A DNA stretch of 17,154 nucleotides from positions 1 to 17,154 of the forward strand of contig CALFXQ010000152.1 in assembly GCA_937958285.1 (NCBI GenBank). Direction: 5' to 3'. The notes below the pieces were generated by a model, which made no database searches, had not been told where the DNA came from, and saw only the letters and a list, made by a program, of their open reading frames with translations. Below are positions 1 through 8,228 of the stretch, piece after piece. How positions within the stretch are numbered: the first letter of the stretch is position 1; each line of letters starts with the position of its first letter. The DNA is from an uncultured Fusibacter sp. Its GTDB lineage: Bacteria; Bacillota; Clostridia; Peptostreptococcales; Acidaminobacteraceae. A program made the translations under genes and the position numbers.

Positions 1-309
1 CTGCTGGCAAGGTTGCCTTGCCACTGTAAGCCACTGTTTGATCTGTTGGCACTGGTGTGCCACCTACTGTATCAAATTTTACGGTGTAGTTATTGACCGT
101 GTACGCAGCGACTAAGGTGATATTACCCGTTACTGGTGCATTGAAGTCGTAGGGCTGACCATTCAGCGTCCAACCTGTAAAGGTGTGACCTGCTTTTGCA
201 GGGGCTGTTGGCAGGGTTGCCTTGCCACTGTAAGCCACTGTTTGATCTGTTGGCACTGGCGTGCCACCTACTGCATCAAATTTTACGGTGTAATTATTGA
301 TTTTCCACT
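1..309 (-). repeat. Tandem 204-bp repeat encoding 68-residue B-repeat units
   Basis: Bases 1-96 and 205-300 align without gaps, with 5 differences by my count (offsets 4, 10, 56, 70 and 89), at a period of 204 bp, exactly 68 codons. The repeat lies inside the surface protein gene and continues past the window edge. The preceding B repeat (residues 376-448) belongs to the same fold but is not similar in DNA. The last units are therefore recent duplications. Confidence 0.9.
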
Positions 310-1645
310 GGGCAAATAGCGTTACATTATCATTAAGGATAATGTTCGCGCCAACAGCATAAGCTGTGCCAGTACCGTCTGACTTAGTGTTCCAGCCGGT
401 GAAACTGTAGCCCGTTTTCTTAAGGTCTGTCGGTAGCTGAGCAACCGCGACTTGTGTGCCCACATATTTGGTCACAGATGTTGGAATGCTTCCTGTACCT
501 GTGTTCGCATTATAAGCGAGCGTTCTCTTAAGTGTGGATATATACGTTTGCAGATTGTCTGACATCTCTAAAAAGAGTTTGTCGGAACCGAGACTAACTA
601 CTTTAAAAACTGTCGACAATAAGCTTTGAGAATCACTGTATCCTGCTTTTGGCAGTATAGTGAGCGCTTCTTTCAAGCTTTGAGAACCCGTCACTTTGAT
701 TGTAAAGTTTGACTGGGTATCGACCGCCGAAATGGGAGCCGTCATTTTAATGACAGTCCATCCATTAACGGTTGTTGGGACAGACACTGTAAAACCAGTC
801 AAAGTCGTTGAACTTTGTAGTTGAACTGGTGTATTATCCGCGTTTAACCCCGTTGTTTTGTATCGGTAGGTAATCTCCACATTGCCATTGACATATGTGT
901 AAGTTGGGCTATAACCTTCGATTTTAGCCACAGTTGGTGCAGATACTACCGGTTTGTTTGTTAAATACTGATACAGAGCATAGATTCTCGCATCTTCAGC
1001 TGTTGCACTGCTACCATATCGGGTAGACAAAGGAACTACATCATTAGATGCCGACCAAACGGCCATTTGTGTACCCGCAATTGCCTCAGCTTCAGTCAAA
1101 GATGAATTGTTAATGGCATTTCTCATTGTTTCAATATTAGTACCTGAATAACCATAGCTTAGGTATGTACGAATTTTGTCGCGTTTTTCAGGAGCAATAA
1201 GAACTGTTGTGTTTTGCTTGTTAAAGAAACCTAGATTCAATACATTCTGTGCGTAGTTCTTATTTGCAGCAGCACTTGTATTGATATCTATACAATAGCT
1301 CTTCAATATACCATTCTGTAACGACCCATTTATCAATTCTTTGACATCGAGCAAGCCCGGTTGGTCACCACTAGTACTTCTGCCTACAAAATAGACTTTA
1401 GTACCTGCAGTGTAGCTACCGCCATATTGATACGTCTTTCCCGCAGTGTCACTTAAAAACAAAGCGTTGACATCAATAAGAGCCGGGTTTGAGGCATAAT
1501 AGGTTTCTGCCAATACCGATGATGAGGGCGAGATTTTCTTTTGATCTGCAAAGGCCGTACTCGCAGAGAGCATGCCTCCCAATACTAAGACGAAAGTGAG
1601 TAAAAATGCCAGTACGCGCTGGATTGAACTCTCTTTCACTTTCAA
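1..1645 (-). CDS. Secreted thioester-domain surface adhesin with InlB-type B repeats (3' end outside window)
   Basis: An open frame of 548 codons runs from a TTG at 1645 to the window edge with no stop. I chose TTG because AAAAGGAGG (1655-1663) lies 9 nt upstream and no ATG is equally well placed. Residues 1-33 form a signal peptide (basic start, long hydrophobic core, AFA before Asp34). Residues about 37-229 look like a thioester domain (TED/TQXA family): Cys118 in S-Y-C-I-D and Gln193 in G-T-Q-M-A-V-W are the residues expected to form the internal thioester. Residues about 230-375 are beta-rich and Ser/Thr-rich, perhaps an Ig-like stalk. From residue 376 come InlB B-type (Listeria-Bacteroides, Flg_new) repeats: one of about 70 residues ending in FAQWK, a complete 68-residue unit at 450-517, and a further copy from 518 cut by the edge. 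By analogy with known TED proteins it would bind host or surface amines covalently. The cell-wall anchor, if there is one, is outside the window. Confidence 0.88.
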   Translation of the reverse strand, partial: MKVKESSIQRVLAFLLTFVLVLGGMLSASTAFADQKKISPSSSVLAETYYASNPALIDVNALFLSDTAGKTYQYGGSYTAGTKVYFVGRSTSGDQPGLLDVKELINGSLQNGILKSYCIDINTSAAANKNYAQNVLNLGFFNKQNTTVLIAPEKRDKIRTYLSYGYSGTNIETMRNAINNSSLTEAEAIAGTQMAVWSASNDVVPLSTRYGSSATAEDARIYALYQYLTNKPVVSAPTVAKIEGYSPTYTYVNGNVEITYRYKTTGLNADNTPVQLQSSTTLTGFTVSVPTTVNGWTVIKMTAPISAVDTQSNFTIKVTGSQSLKEALTILPKAGYSDSQSLLSTVFKVVSLGSDKLFLEMSDNLQTYISTLKRTLAYNANTGTGSIPTSVTKYVGTQVAVAQLPTDLKKTGYSFTGWNTKSDGTGTAYAVGANIILNDNVTLFAQWKINNYTVKFDAVGGTPVPTDQTVAYSGKATLPTAPAKAGHTFTGWTLNGQPYDFNAPVTGNITLVAAYTVNNYTVKFDTVGGTPVPTDQTVAYSGKATLPA

Positions 1646-1716
1646 AAAATTAAACCTCCTTTTCAATTTATTACTTTGCACATTAACAAAACATCGTTTC
1701 ATACACATGCTTTTCC

Positions 1717-1722
1717 ATTATA
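1717..1722 (-). promoter_or_regulatory. Extended -10 promoter for the surface protein gene
   Basis: The minus strand reads TGC-TATAAT, a perfect extended -10 (TGnTATAAT). No good -35 lies 16-18 bp upstream (the best is CTGTTA), as is common for extended -10 promoters. Transcription would start near 1709, giving a leader of about 64 nt before the TTG start. Its position after the kam terminator supports separate transcription of the surface protein. Confidence 0.6.
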
Positions 1723-1878
1723 GCACATTGTGATGCGTTTAACAGTAGCGTTGAAATTACAGTATTGTGACAGATTCTCATATAAAAAAAACTTTGTGTG
1801 AGACTCAAATCTGTAAAATATTGATATCACTGTTTATATCAAAAATTGACGTTTACATAATTGTCACTGAGCACACAC

Positions 1879-1941
1879 AAAAAAAATCCACTCTGTTAGT
1901 TGAACAAGCTTTCATAGGCTTGATACCTCTAATTCGGTGGA
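1879..1941 (-). terminator. Imperfect long hairpin with U8 tail: second terminator or structured RNA end
   Basis: On the minus strand three helices stack in one hairpin: TCCAC/GTGGA (1937-1941 with 1887-1891), TTAG/CTAA (1929-1932 with 1896-1899) and CAAGC/GCTTG (1918-1922 with 1905-1909). Two internal loops separate them, the apical loop is 8 nt, and eight U residues follow (1886-1879). It begins 9 nt after the end of the perfect kamE terminator. It may be a backup terminator, or the 3' end of a small structured RNA. I do not match it to a known riboswitch class. Confidence 0.5.
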
Positions 1942-1949
1942 CTTTCACT

Positions 1950-1985
1950 AAAAAAACAGGCAAAGACGAAAAATATCTTTGCCTG
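1950..1985 (-). terminator. Intrinsic terminator of the kdd-kamABCDE operon
   Basis: Perfect 10-bp stem CAGGCAAAGA (1985-1976 on the minus strand) with TCTTTGCCTG (1966-1957), a 9-nt loop, then seven U residues (1956-1950). It begins 8 nt after the kamE stop codon. Confidence 0.93.
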
Positions 1986-1993
1986 TATTGACT

Positions 1994-2740
1994 TTACGCC
2001 TTTGCGGCTAATCTTGTGACAATAAACGATGCTACATTTTCTGCATAGGTTCCTGGGCCAAATCCTGCATCGAATCCAAGTTCCTTTGCGAGTTCGTGGT
2101 TAATGCGAGGGCCGCCACAGGCAACAATCATCTTATCTCTCAGCCCTTCCGCCTCTAATAGCTCTATTAGATTTGTCAAATTGTGAATGTGTACATCCTT
2201 TTGAGTAACAATTTGAGAGACTAAAATCGCGTCTGCATTCACCTCAACAGCCTTAGCAATCAATTCCTCATTGGGTACTTGAGATCCCATATTGATGGCG
2301 TTTATGCCCTTATAGCGCTCTAGGCCATAATGACCATCAAAGCCCTTCATATTGAAGATGGCATCGATACCTACTGTATGCGCATCAGTGCCCGAGCATG
2401 CACCTACGATGGTAATTTCACGATCGAAATTTTCTGCAATGTAAGCCTCTACACTGTATTTGTCCATCACATCGCCTTCGACTTTTGGCACCACAATTGT
2501 TGTGTAGTCCACAGTGTGGGTACACTTGCCGTAAGCGACAAACATGGTATACCCAACACCTAAATCTCTTGCGTGAACCACGGAGGGTTCATCCATGCCC
2601 ATTTTAGCCAACAATTGCTTTGCAGCTTCAATGGCTTCGTCGCCATGTGGAACCGGAAGGGTAAAGCAAAACTGCATCATGCCATCGTTTAATGTATCGC
2701 CATAGGGTTTAACCTGGGTTAAATCAATCATCGTAGACAT
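1994..2740 (-). CDS. kamE: Lysine 5,6-aminomutase, beta subunit
   Basis: This is the small, cobalamin-binding subunit of D-lysine/L-beta-lysine 5,6-aminomutase. With KamD it moves the terminal amino group of L-beta-lysine to form 3,5-diaminohexanoate, using adenosylcobalamin and PLP. The 248 residues carry the base-off B12 motif D119-A-H121-x-x-G124, with His121 as the expected cobalt ligand. Lys132 lies 11 residues further on, the spacing seen in the Clostridium sticklandii enzyme between its axial His and the Lys that binds PLP. The C-terminal half is a Rossmann-like B12 domain with ACGGPR (207-212) and a glycine-rich GFGPGT (226-231). Its ATG overlaps the KamD stop by one base (TAATG), with GGAGGT 7 nt upstream inside kamD, so translation is coupled and subunit amounts are matched. 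It is the last gene before the operon terminator. Confidence 0.96.
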   Translation of the reverse strand: MSTMIDLTQVKPYGDTLNDGMMQFCFTLPVPHGDEAIEAAKQLLAKMGMDEPSVVHARDLGVGYTMFVAYGKCTHTVDYTTIVVPKVEGDVMDKYSVEAYIAENFDREITIVGACSGTDAHTVGIDAIFNMKGFDGHYGLERYKGINAINMGSQVPNEELIAKAVEVNADAILVSQIVTQKDVHIHNLTNLIELLEAEGLRDKMIVACGGPRINHELAKELGFDAGFGPGTYAENVASFIVTRLAAKA

Positions 2741-4296
2741 TATCTTACACCTCCAAGCATGCGTTCAACAAAGGGATTAAAATAATAATCGCCTTTGATG
2801 GTTACGCCGTCGAGGCCTTTTCCACCGTCTCTAGCGCGCTTAACATCTGCAAATTTTCCTTGTGCAATTGTTTCCATCAAACCATCACCTTCAATGCGAG
2901 ATAACATTTCTTGGGCTTCGCCAAGCACCTTTTGAGCGCGTGTTTGAATCATACCGCCTTCTTTAAACTCAATTTCAGAAGAAATATCCTTCATTGTGTT
3001 AAATACATAGCGCGCATTGTCAATTGAAAGTGCGCGGTCTTGTAACAAAGGCGTATGAATGGCCTCTGTAAGCATGCCAAGAAGTTGGATACCTTGATTT
3101 GTCATAATTGAAACTGTATTGAAAAGGGCATTTTGTACATGGCCCTTAAAAATGTCTCCTGTCATGTACTTTGTAGGAGGCATATATTTTAATGGCGCCT
3201 TTGGAAATATTTCTCTCGCCATTTGAGCCTGTGACAGCTCCAATAGAAAGCCATTTTCGAGCGTTGGGTTCATTTCAAAGGCATGCCCAAGTCCCATTTG
3301 CTCCTCGGGCAGTCCGGCTAATAGGGCAAATTGTTCGTTGATGAACTGTGAAGCCAAAACAGTGTGGGCCTCCTCAACAGCATCTGCAGTGGTGAGATAG
3401 TTGTCTTCACCGGTATTGATAATTACACCTGCAAAGCCATTGATAATTCTTGAGAAGTTTTGGTCGACCAAGGTGCGTTGCATGTTGATATCTCTAAACA
3501 AAATGCCGTAGAGTGCATCGTTTAGCATCACATCGAGGCGTTCCATTGCGCCCATTGCAGCAATTTCAGGCATACATAGTCCGCTACAGTAGTTACAAAG
3601 GCGAATATAGCGACCTACTTCTTCACCCACTTCGTCGAGGGCTTTGCGCATTAAGCGGAAGTTTTCTTGTGTGGCATATGTGCCGCCAAAACCTTCTGTG
3701 GTTGCACCAAATGGGACAAAATCAAGTAGGGATTGACCTGTTGTTCTAATTACCGCAATGACGTCGGCACCTTGTCTCGCAGCTGCTTGCGCCTGTAGGA
3801 TATCTTCAAAAATATTGCCAGTGGCTACAATCACATAGAGATAGGGTTTAGGGCCCTCGCCAAGACGGCTCAAATAGTCATTGCGCTTTTGGCGATTTTT
3901 TCGGATCCGCTCTGTCATGGCATCTGCAATTGGAGAGATAGCCCCTTGAATAGCTACTTGATCTGCAACTGGTAGGGTACTTAGATTTAACTCTCCGAGG
4001 CTTATGGCATCTGCGATACCCTGAATGTCTTTTCCGGTTTGAATCATGGCATTGCCCATGGCAAATGCAGCACCTTCTTTTAACAAGCCTTCGGCTTTAA
4101 GATGATCTACCACAATATTGGGAAGGGGTGTGCCAAAGGCATCTACACCATCCACACCCAGTAAGCGAAGCACTGTTCGCTCTACGGCAACTGTGGTGTG
4201 TTGATCGATAAACCCTTGAATATCGTGGGCAATATTTCTCGCAGACGCACGCGCTTTGTCGATGGTTTGCTGGTTGAGATTTAATTTACTCTGCAC
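2740..4296 (-). CDS. kamD: Lysine 5,6-aminomutase, alpha subunit
   Basis: This is the large catalytic TIM-barrel subunit, which holds PLP and substrate; the B12 is brought by KamE. At 518 residues it is the usual size. Residues I recall as PLP or substrate contacts in the C. sticklandii structure appear here at the same numbers: Ser189 (within R-T-T-G-Q-S), Ser238 (in C-S-G-L-C), Tyr263, Arg268 and Asp298. I take this as evidence of an intact active site, though the comparison is from memory. Translation starts at a GTG (4296) lying inside the end of kamC, with GAGGAGG 6-7 nt upstream, so it overlaps kamC by 11 nt; its stop overlaps the kamE start. The gene order kamC-kamD-kamE is the usual one in lysine-fermenting Clostridia and Fusobacteria. 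Confidence 0.96.
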   Translation of the reverse strand: MQSKLNLNQQTIDKARASARNIAHDIQGFIDQHTTVAVERTVLRLLGVDGVDAFGTPLPNIVVDHLKAEGLLKEGAAFAMGNAMIQTGKDIQGIADAISLGELNLSTLPVADQVAIQGAISPIADAMTERIRKNRQKRNDYLSRLGEGPKPYLYVIVATGNIFEDILQAQAAARQGADVIAVIRTTGQSLLDFVPFGATTEGFGGTYATQENFRLMRKALDEVGEEVGRYIRLCNYCSGLCMPEIAAMGAMERLDVMLNDALYGILFRDINMQRTLVDQNFSRIINGFAGVIINTGEDNYLTTADAVEEAHTVLASQFINEQFALLAGLPEEQMGLGHAFEMNPTLENGFLLELSQAQMAREIFPKAPLKYMPPTKYMTGDIFKGHVQNALFNTVSIMTNQGIQLLGMLTEAIHTPLLQDRALSIDNARYVFNTMKDISSEIEFKEGGMIQTRAQKVLGEAQEMLSRIEGDGLMETIAQGKFADVKRARDGGKGLDGVTIKGDYYFNPFVERMLGGVR

Positions 4297-5905
4297 TTTC
4301 TGCCTCCTCGTGTTGCAAATAAAAGAATGCCTTGTCTACAATCGCCTTCGGAAGTCCCATAAGCGCTGCAATGCGCAGGGCGTCATGAGGCACCGCCTCT
4401 AGGCGATCCACTAATTCAAGGCGATAGTCCATCTGTGATGAGAGTGCCGCTAAATCTGTGAGCTGCTTTAACCCTCTGACTTGCCAATGTCGCACATTTT
4501 GATTGTCTGCTGCGGCAATGCCATCAAAGTGGGTTGTAATCACGGAATATGCGCGCTTTTGGCTGAGGTGGTCCACAATGCTCTTGGAGAGCGCAGCGCC
4601 CTCTTGTGGATTTGTACCCCTAGCCAGCTCATCGATTAAGATCAGGCCCTCGCGATCAGCCTGATCCAATGCCTGAACAAGGGCAACCACTTCTGAGCCA
4701 AAAGTGGATAGCCCTTTATCTATACTCTGCTCATCGCCAATTACTGTTACCAAATAAGACAGAATTGGCGCTTTAAATTGGATTGCGGGCACATAGAGCC
4801 CATAATGGGCCATGGCCACACACAGTCCAATCATCTTAAGCGCAATGGTTTTACCCCCCATATTCGCGCCTGTAATCAATGCAACTGGCGTATCGAACCT
4901 CACCGTTACTGGTGTATACGCCTTTTGCTCGCGTCTTAAGCGTATTTCTACACCTGAATGACGCCCTTGTTCAATGTAAATCCCCTTACCAGTCCCCACT
5001 AGCTCGGGTTTTACGCCATTTACCCCAATGGCAAGTGCTGCTTTTGCAATGTACAAATCGAGCTCGCCTAAAGTGGCTAAACTCTTAAAAAATATTGAAG
5101 CCTCAGCGGCTATCACACCTGAAAGTTTCAACCGAACATTAAATGCCTCTTGTTCTTCGTCCCATTTGAGCCCTTCGATATCACGGCTAATCTTTGTCAT
5201 GATTTCATCGGCAACAATCCCAAACGAAACAGTTTCATAGTGTTCATCCACCACCATTAATCGCTCATCTGCCCTTAGTTTTTCAAAGAGCTGCCGGTCC
5301 GACTTGGCGATAATTGCGACGCCATTAGGGCGAAATCGCAGGCCGCCATAGTCTGCCATTACTTGTTTAATCACCTGCATCCGAGCGGATTTAAGATCGC
5401 CTTCACATGCTTTTAACCGCTGCCTGACCCTTGCGAGTGCCTCAGAGTAACTATCTGAAATATAGAAGCTCTCTAGACCCTCTCGGTTAGGGTCAAGGGC
5501 CAAATCCGTCTCGTAAGGCTCTTGAATCTGTAGGCGGTCTGGCAGTTGCATTAAAAAAGGTGCATATTGTTTGGCAATGCGCTTGATCAAAAGAACAACG
5601 CCTTTGATTTCAAAGAGTTCCACTTGACTAAGCGCCGCACCCTGAACAGCATTATCCAAACTTTCAGCAATTTCCTTTAGATGAGACAGTTGACTTCTAA
5701 GTGTCGAAAAAAAATCAGGTTGCCGCTGCATCGCCTTTACAAATTTTTCAAGCAAGCTCAACGTTTCCTCTAGGGCTTCACGGTCTGCAGGTTTAAAAGG
5801 TGTCATTTCCCTTTTTTGCTGCAACCCATAAGGAGACACGACCTTAATCTGCTTGAGCACCTCGTCCATGCCTAAAATGTGGGCGTCTTTCGCTAATAGC
5901 TCCAT
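4286..5905 (-). CDS. kamC: MutS-like ATPase of the lysine fermentation operon (KamC)
   Basis: 539 residues. The C-terminal half is the ATPase domain of the MutS superfamily: Walker A T-G-A-N-M-G-G-K-T (345-353), a D-E-Q-S-I-D-K-G-L-S-T-F segment (391-402) matching the MutS STF motif, and Walker B L-I-L-I-D-E (421-426) followed by A-R-G-T-N. The N-terminal half is mostly helical, like the MutS lever and clamp core. The mismatch-reading N-terminal domain of true MutS is absent, and there is no Smr nuclease domain as in MutS2. It overlaps kamB by 13 nt (with AGAGGAA before the ATG) and kamD by 11 nt. KamC homologues are constant members of kam operons, with no proven role that I know of. I infer an ATP-driven helper of the B12 aminomutase, perhaps for cofactor exchange or reactivation, rather than DNA repair. 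Confidence 0.88.
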   Translation of the reverse strand: MELLAKDAHILGMDEVLKQIKVVSPYGLQQKREMTPFKPADREALEETLSLLEKFVKAMQRQPDFFSTLRSQLSHLKEIAESLDNAVQGAALSQVELFEIKGVVLLIKRIAKQYAPFLMQLPDRLQIQEPYETDLALDPNREGLESFYISDSYSEALARVRQRLKACEGDLKSARMQVIKQVMADYGGLRFRPNGVAIIAKSDRQLFEKLRADERLMVVDEHYETVSFGIVADEIMTKISRDIEGLKWDEEQEAFNVRLKLSGVIAAEASIFFKSLATLGELDLYIAKAALAIGVNGVKPELVGTGKGIYIEQGRHSGVEIRLRREQKAYTPVTVRFDTPVALITGANMGGKTIALKMIGLCVAMAHYGLYVPAIQFKAPILSYLVTVIGDEQSIDKGLSTFGSEVVALVQALDQADREGLILIDELARGTNPQEGAALSKSIVDHLSQKRAYSVITTHFDGIAAADNQNVRHWQVRGLKQLTDLAALSSQMDYRLELVDRLEAVPHDALRIAALMGLPKAIVDKAFFYLQHEEAESAE

Positions 5906-6963
5906 TCAATTTCCTCTCGATATACATCGAATACCGCAGTGTTTTCGAGCCTTTCTTGCATACGCTCTAAAAAATCCTCTGGACTAAAGGCATATCCTTG
6001 TGGTGCCACCGGATTAATTGTTACCCCTAACAACTTAATCGGCGCCAGCACTTGCAGAACAAAGCCCTTATGTAGGAATTTTAAGTACGCGCTTGGCGAC
6101 ACAAAAACCTTTGTTGCATCTTCTACCACCCAAGTGATGCCTTTAAACGTCCCTCTTTGATCTAGAAAATCCAAAAGTGTCTTTTCTACTAAGCTGCCCG
6201 GTAACATTAGGGTTCCTACTGCATTTTGAGGTATAAAGTTCGCTAGGCGCTTACCCGCACCGAGCGCTGTGGGAATCGTGAGCCAATGCACCGATTCTTC
6301 ACTCTGAAACACCTCTTCATGCTCGGGTACCCATGCTACTTGCCGGTCTTTGAGCATGCGCTGACCGATAGACCTTATGTGCGCTGGGCAACCCAATGTG
6401 TTTAAGAGGGTCACCTTGTGTAGCGTTTCTAATATCACATGTTCCATATTTCTACTGATCACAGCACCCGTAGCGAGTACCGCTGCGTCAGTTACCGTTG
6501 GCGAAGCTAGGCTTGTGCGATCTAACGCACCATCTACCAAAACCATTTTTGCGCCCAACTGCTTCATCTGGTGCACCAAATACTTGATGCCCTGTGTGGT
6601 TGAGGGTCCTGCTAGCTGAACGTAACCATCGGAGCGCACTTTAGCGATTACAATGCGCCCCATCGCCGAGTGAAAATCGGTCATACATAAAATTTCGAGT
6701 CTTGCGGTTCCTGCATCAAAGAGACTTTCAGCAGTGGCGATCCAAGTGCCCTCATAGACGTAAATCGTCGGTTTATCGGTTTTGGTGACTAAGTCCAAGC
6801 GTTCACCATCGCGCCCTATGGAAGTAAGTCCAAGGGCTACACCTTCTCTGTAACATGCGTCTATGAGGTGATTTAAGGTCACTGTTTTTCCGGCATTCTT
6901 GGCCATACCAATGATAGAAAGGCTCTGCAAGTTGTTCCCCAGAGCCGCTTCTAGCAATCGCAT
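5893..6963 (-). CDS. kamB: P-loop protein of the lysine fermentation operon (KamB)
   Basis: The role is not established. The chosen ATG at 6963 lies one base after the kamA stop (TAAtATG) and gives 356 residues. An in-frame TTG at 7011 would add 16 residues overlapping kamA; neither start has a strong ribosome binding site, so reinitiation after kamA is likely. Residues 19-27 form a P-loop (G-M-A-K-N-A-G-K-T) after a hydrophobic beta strand, typical of SIMIBI-like nucleotide-binding proteins. Residues about 130-180 contain a second nucleotide-binding-like stretch with M-V-L-V-D-G-A-L-D. There is no signal peptide or membrane segment. Its stop lies inside kamC, so the two are translationally coupled. 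KamB and KamC always travel with the B12-dependent mutase, and I infer that they form an ATPase pair that services it. Confidence 0.82.
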   Translation of the reverse strand: MRLLEAALGNNLQSLSIIGMAKNAGKTVTLNHLIDACYREGVALGLTSIGRDGERLDLVTKTDKPTIYVYEGTWIATAESLFDAGTARLEILCMTDFHSAMGRIVIAKVRSDGYVQLAGPSTTQGIKYLVHQMKQLGAKMVLVDGALDRTSLASPTVTDAAVLATGAVISRNMEHVILETLHKVTLLNTLGCPAHIRSIGQRMLKDRQVAWVPEHEEVFQSEESVHWLTIPTALGAGKRLANFIPQNAVGTLMLPGSLVEKTLLDFLDQRGTFKGITWVVEDATKVFVSPSAYLKFLHKGFVLQVLAPIKLLGVTINPVAPQGYAFSPEDFLERMQERLENTAVFDVYREEIEWSY

Positions 6964-6964
6964 A

Positions 6965-8218
6965 TTACTCGTGGTGGCTGCGCTTGTGACGATCGAGCTC
7001 TTTAAGTTCAATGCTCACGCGCTCGCCATGCAAGAGGCTCAATACGCCATCTTCGTGTGGTTTGTTCTCATTTTTGCAATCTTCACAGTGGCAAACATCT
7101 TCATAGCGATTAGGCTCAGTATATGTGGTAACCACGCCCTCGTAATTTCTAAGCACTACGCGGTTTGGAGATTGAGATAAAACATAGTTTGGCATTACTG
7201 GCGTTTTGCCACCACCACCTGGGGCGTCGACAACGAAAGTTGGCACCGCATAGCCAGATGTATGGCCTCTTAGACCTTCAATAATTTCAATGCCTTTAGA
7301 AACTGGTGTTCTAAAGTGCTCAATGCCCAAAGATAAGTCGCATTGATAAATGTAATATGGACGCACGCGCATTTTTACCAAATTGTGCACGAGCTTTTTC
7401 ATTACGTGTACGCAGTCGTTAACACCGCGAAGCAGTACAGATTGATTGCCAAGAGGAATGCCTGCATTTGCCATCAAATCACATGCGCGCTTTGCTTCTG
7501 GCGTAATTTCCTTTGAGTGATTGAAATGGGTATTAAGCCAAATCGGGTGATATTTTTTGAGCATATCTACAAGTGCAGGTGTAATGCGCTGCGGCATTAC
7601 AACAGGCGTTCTCGAACCGATACGAATAATCTCCACATGCGGAATTGCTCTTAATCTAGAAATAATGTACTCGAGGCGTTCATCGGATACTAAGAGCGCA
7701 TCGCCACCAGAGAGAAGTACATCGCGAATCACTGGCGTCTTAGAAATATAGTCAATCGCCGCATCGATTCTGCTCACGCCAATTTCGTGATCCGATTGAC
7801 CAGCGAATCTGCGTCGTGTACAGTGACGGCAGTACATTGAACACATATCTGTGATCAACAGTAGCACACGGTCTGGATAGCGGTGTGTTAAGCCTGGAAC
7901 TGGAGAATCTTCGTCTTCGTGAAGGGGATCATCCATGTCTGCTAGGCTTCTGTGTGTCTCAGAAATCGTTGGCACAGCTTGCATACGCACTGGGCAATGT
8001 GGATCGTTTGCATCCATCAACATCGCGTAGTACGGTGTGATACCCATGCGTAAAATCTCAAGGGACTTAATGACGCCCTCTTCTTCTTCGGCAGTGAGAT
8101 TGCACACCTTTTTGAGTCCTTCTAAAGTGGAAATGCGATTACGTACCTGCCAATGCCAGTCATTCCACTGCTCATCCGTTACATCTTTCCACATCTCAAT
8201 GCTTCTAAAATCTCTCAT
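6965..8218 (-). CDS. kamA: L-lysine 2,3-aminomutase (radical SAM)
   Basis: Catalyses L-lysine to L-beta-lysine, the first step of lysine fermentation, using a [4Fe-4S] cluster, SAM and PLP. From the ATG at 8218 it is 417 residues, one more than the Clostridium subterminale enzyme. That start has AAGGAGA 6 nt upstream; the frame stays open to 8326, but that extension lies inside kdd. The radical SAM motif is C126-x3-C130-x2-C133. Lys338 in D-A-P-G-G-G-G-K is the expected PLP lysine. Asp294 and Asp331 match the substrate-binding Asp pair, and Cys269, Cys376, Cys378 and Cys381 match the zinc site of the clostridial enzyme, all with an offset of one. The full zinc set and context favour true KamA over EpmB-type or AblA proteins. 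It starts 10 nt after the kdd stop. Confidence 0.96.
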   Translation of the reverse strand: MRDFRSIEMWKDVTDEQWNDWHWQVRNRISTLEGLKKVCNLTAEEEEGVIKSLEILRMGITPYYAMLMDANDPHCPVRMQAVPTISETHRSLADMDDPLHEDEDSPVPGLTHRYPDRVLLLITDMCSMYCRHCTRRRFAGQSDHEIGVSRIDAAIDYISKTPVIRDVLLSGGDALLVSDERLEYIISRLRAIPHVEIIRIGSRTPVVMPQRITPALVDMLKKYHPIWLNTHFNHSKEITPEAKRACDLMANAGIPLGNQSVLLRGVNDCVHVMKKLVHNLVKMRVRPYYIYQCDLSLGIEHFRTPVSKGIEIIEGLRGHTSGYAVPTFVVDAPGGGGKTPVMPNYVLSQSPNRVVLRNYEGVVTTYTEPNRYEDVCHCEDCKNENKPHEDGVLSLLHGERVSIELKELDRHKRSHHE

Positions 8219-8228
8219 TGCTATCTCC

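Larger units (their letters stand above)
1646..1993. other. Intergenic region between kamE and the surface protein gene
   Basis: No gene is supported in this 348-base gap. Read on the minus strand it holds, in order: the kamE-side terminator (1950-1985), a second imperfect hairpin with a U8 tail (1879-1941), about 155 bases of AT-rich sequence in which I see nothing definite, an extended -10 element (1717-1722), and the ribosome binding site of the surface protein (1655-1663). A 74-codon plus-strand frame at 1767-1991 starts with GTG, lacks a ribosome binding site and runs through both hairpins, so it is not called. Confidence 0.7.

Noticed and set aside
1767..1991. 74-codon plus-strand frame between the surface protein gene and kamE
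   Set aside because: It starts with GTG, has no ribosome binding site, runs straight through two minus-strand terminator-like hairpins, and its protein shows no domain-like composition.
4286..5905. DNA mismatch repair MutS
   Set aside because: Only the core and ATPase parts of MutS are present; the mismatch-recognition domain is missing and the gene lies inside a lysine catabolic operon.
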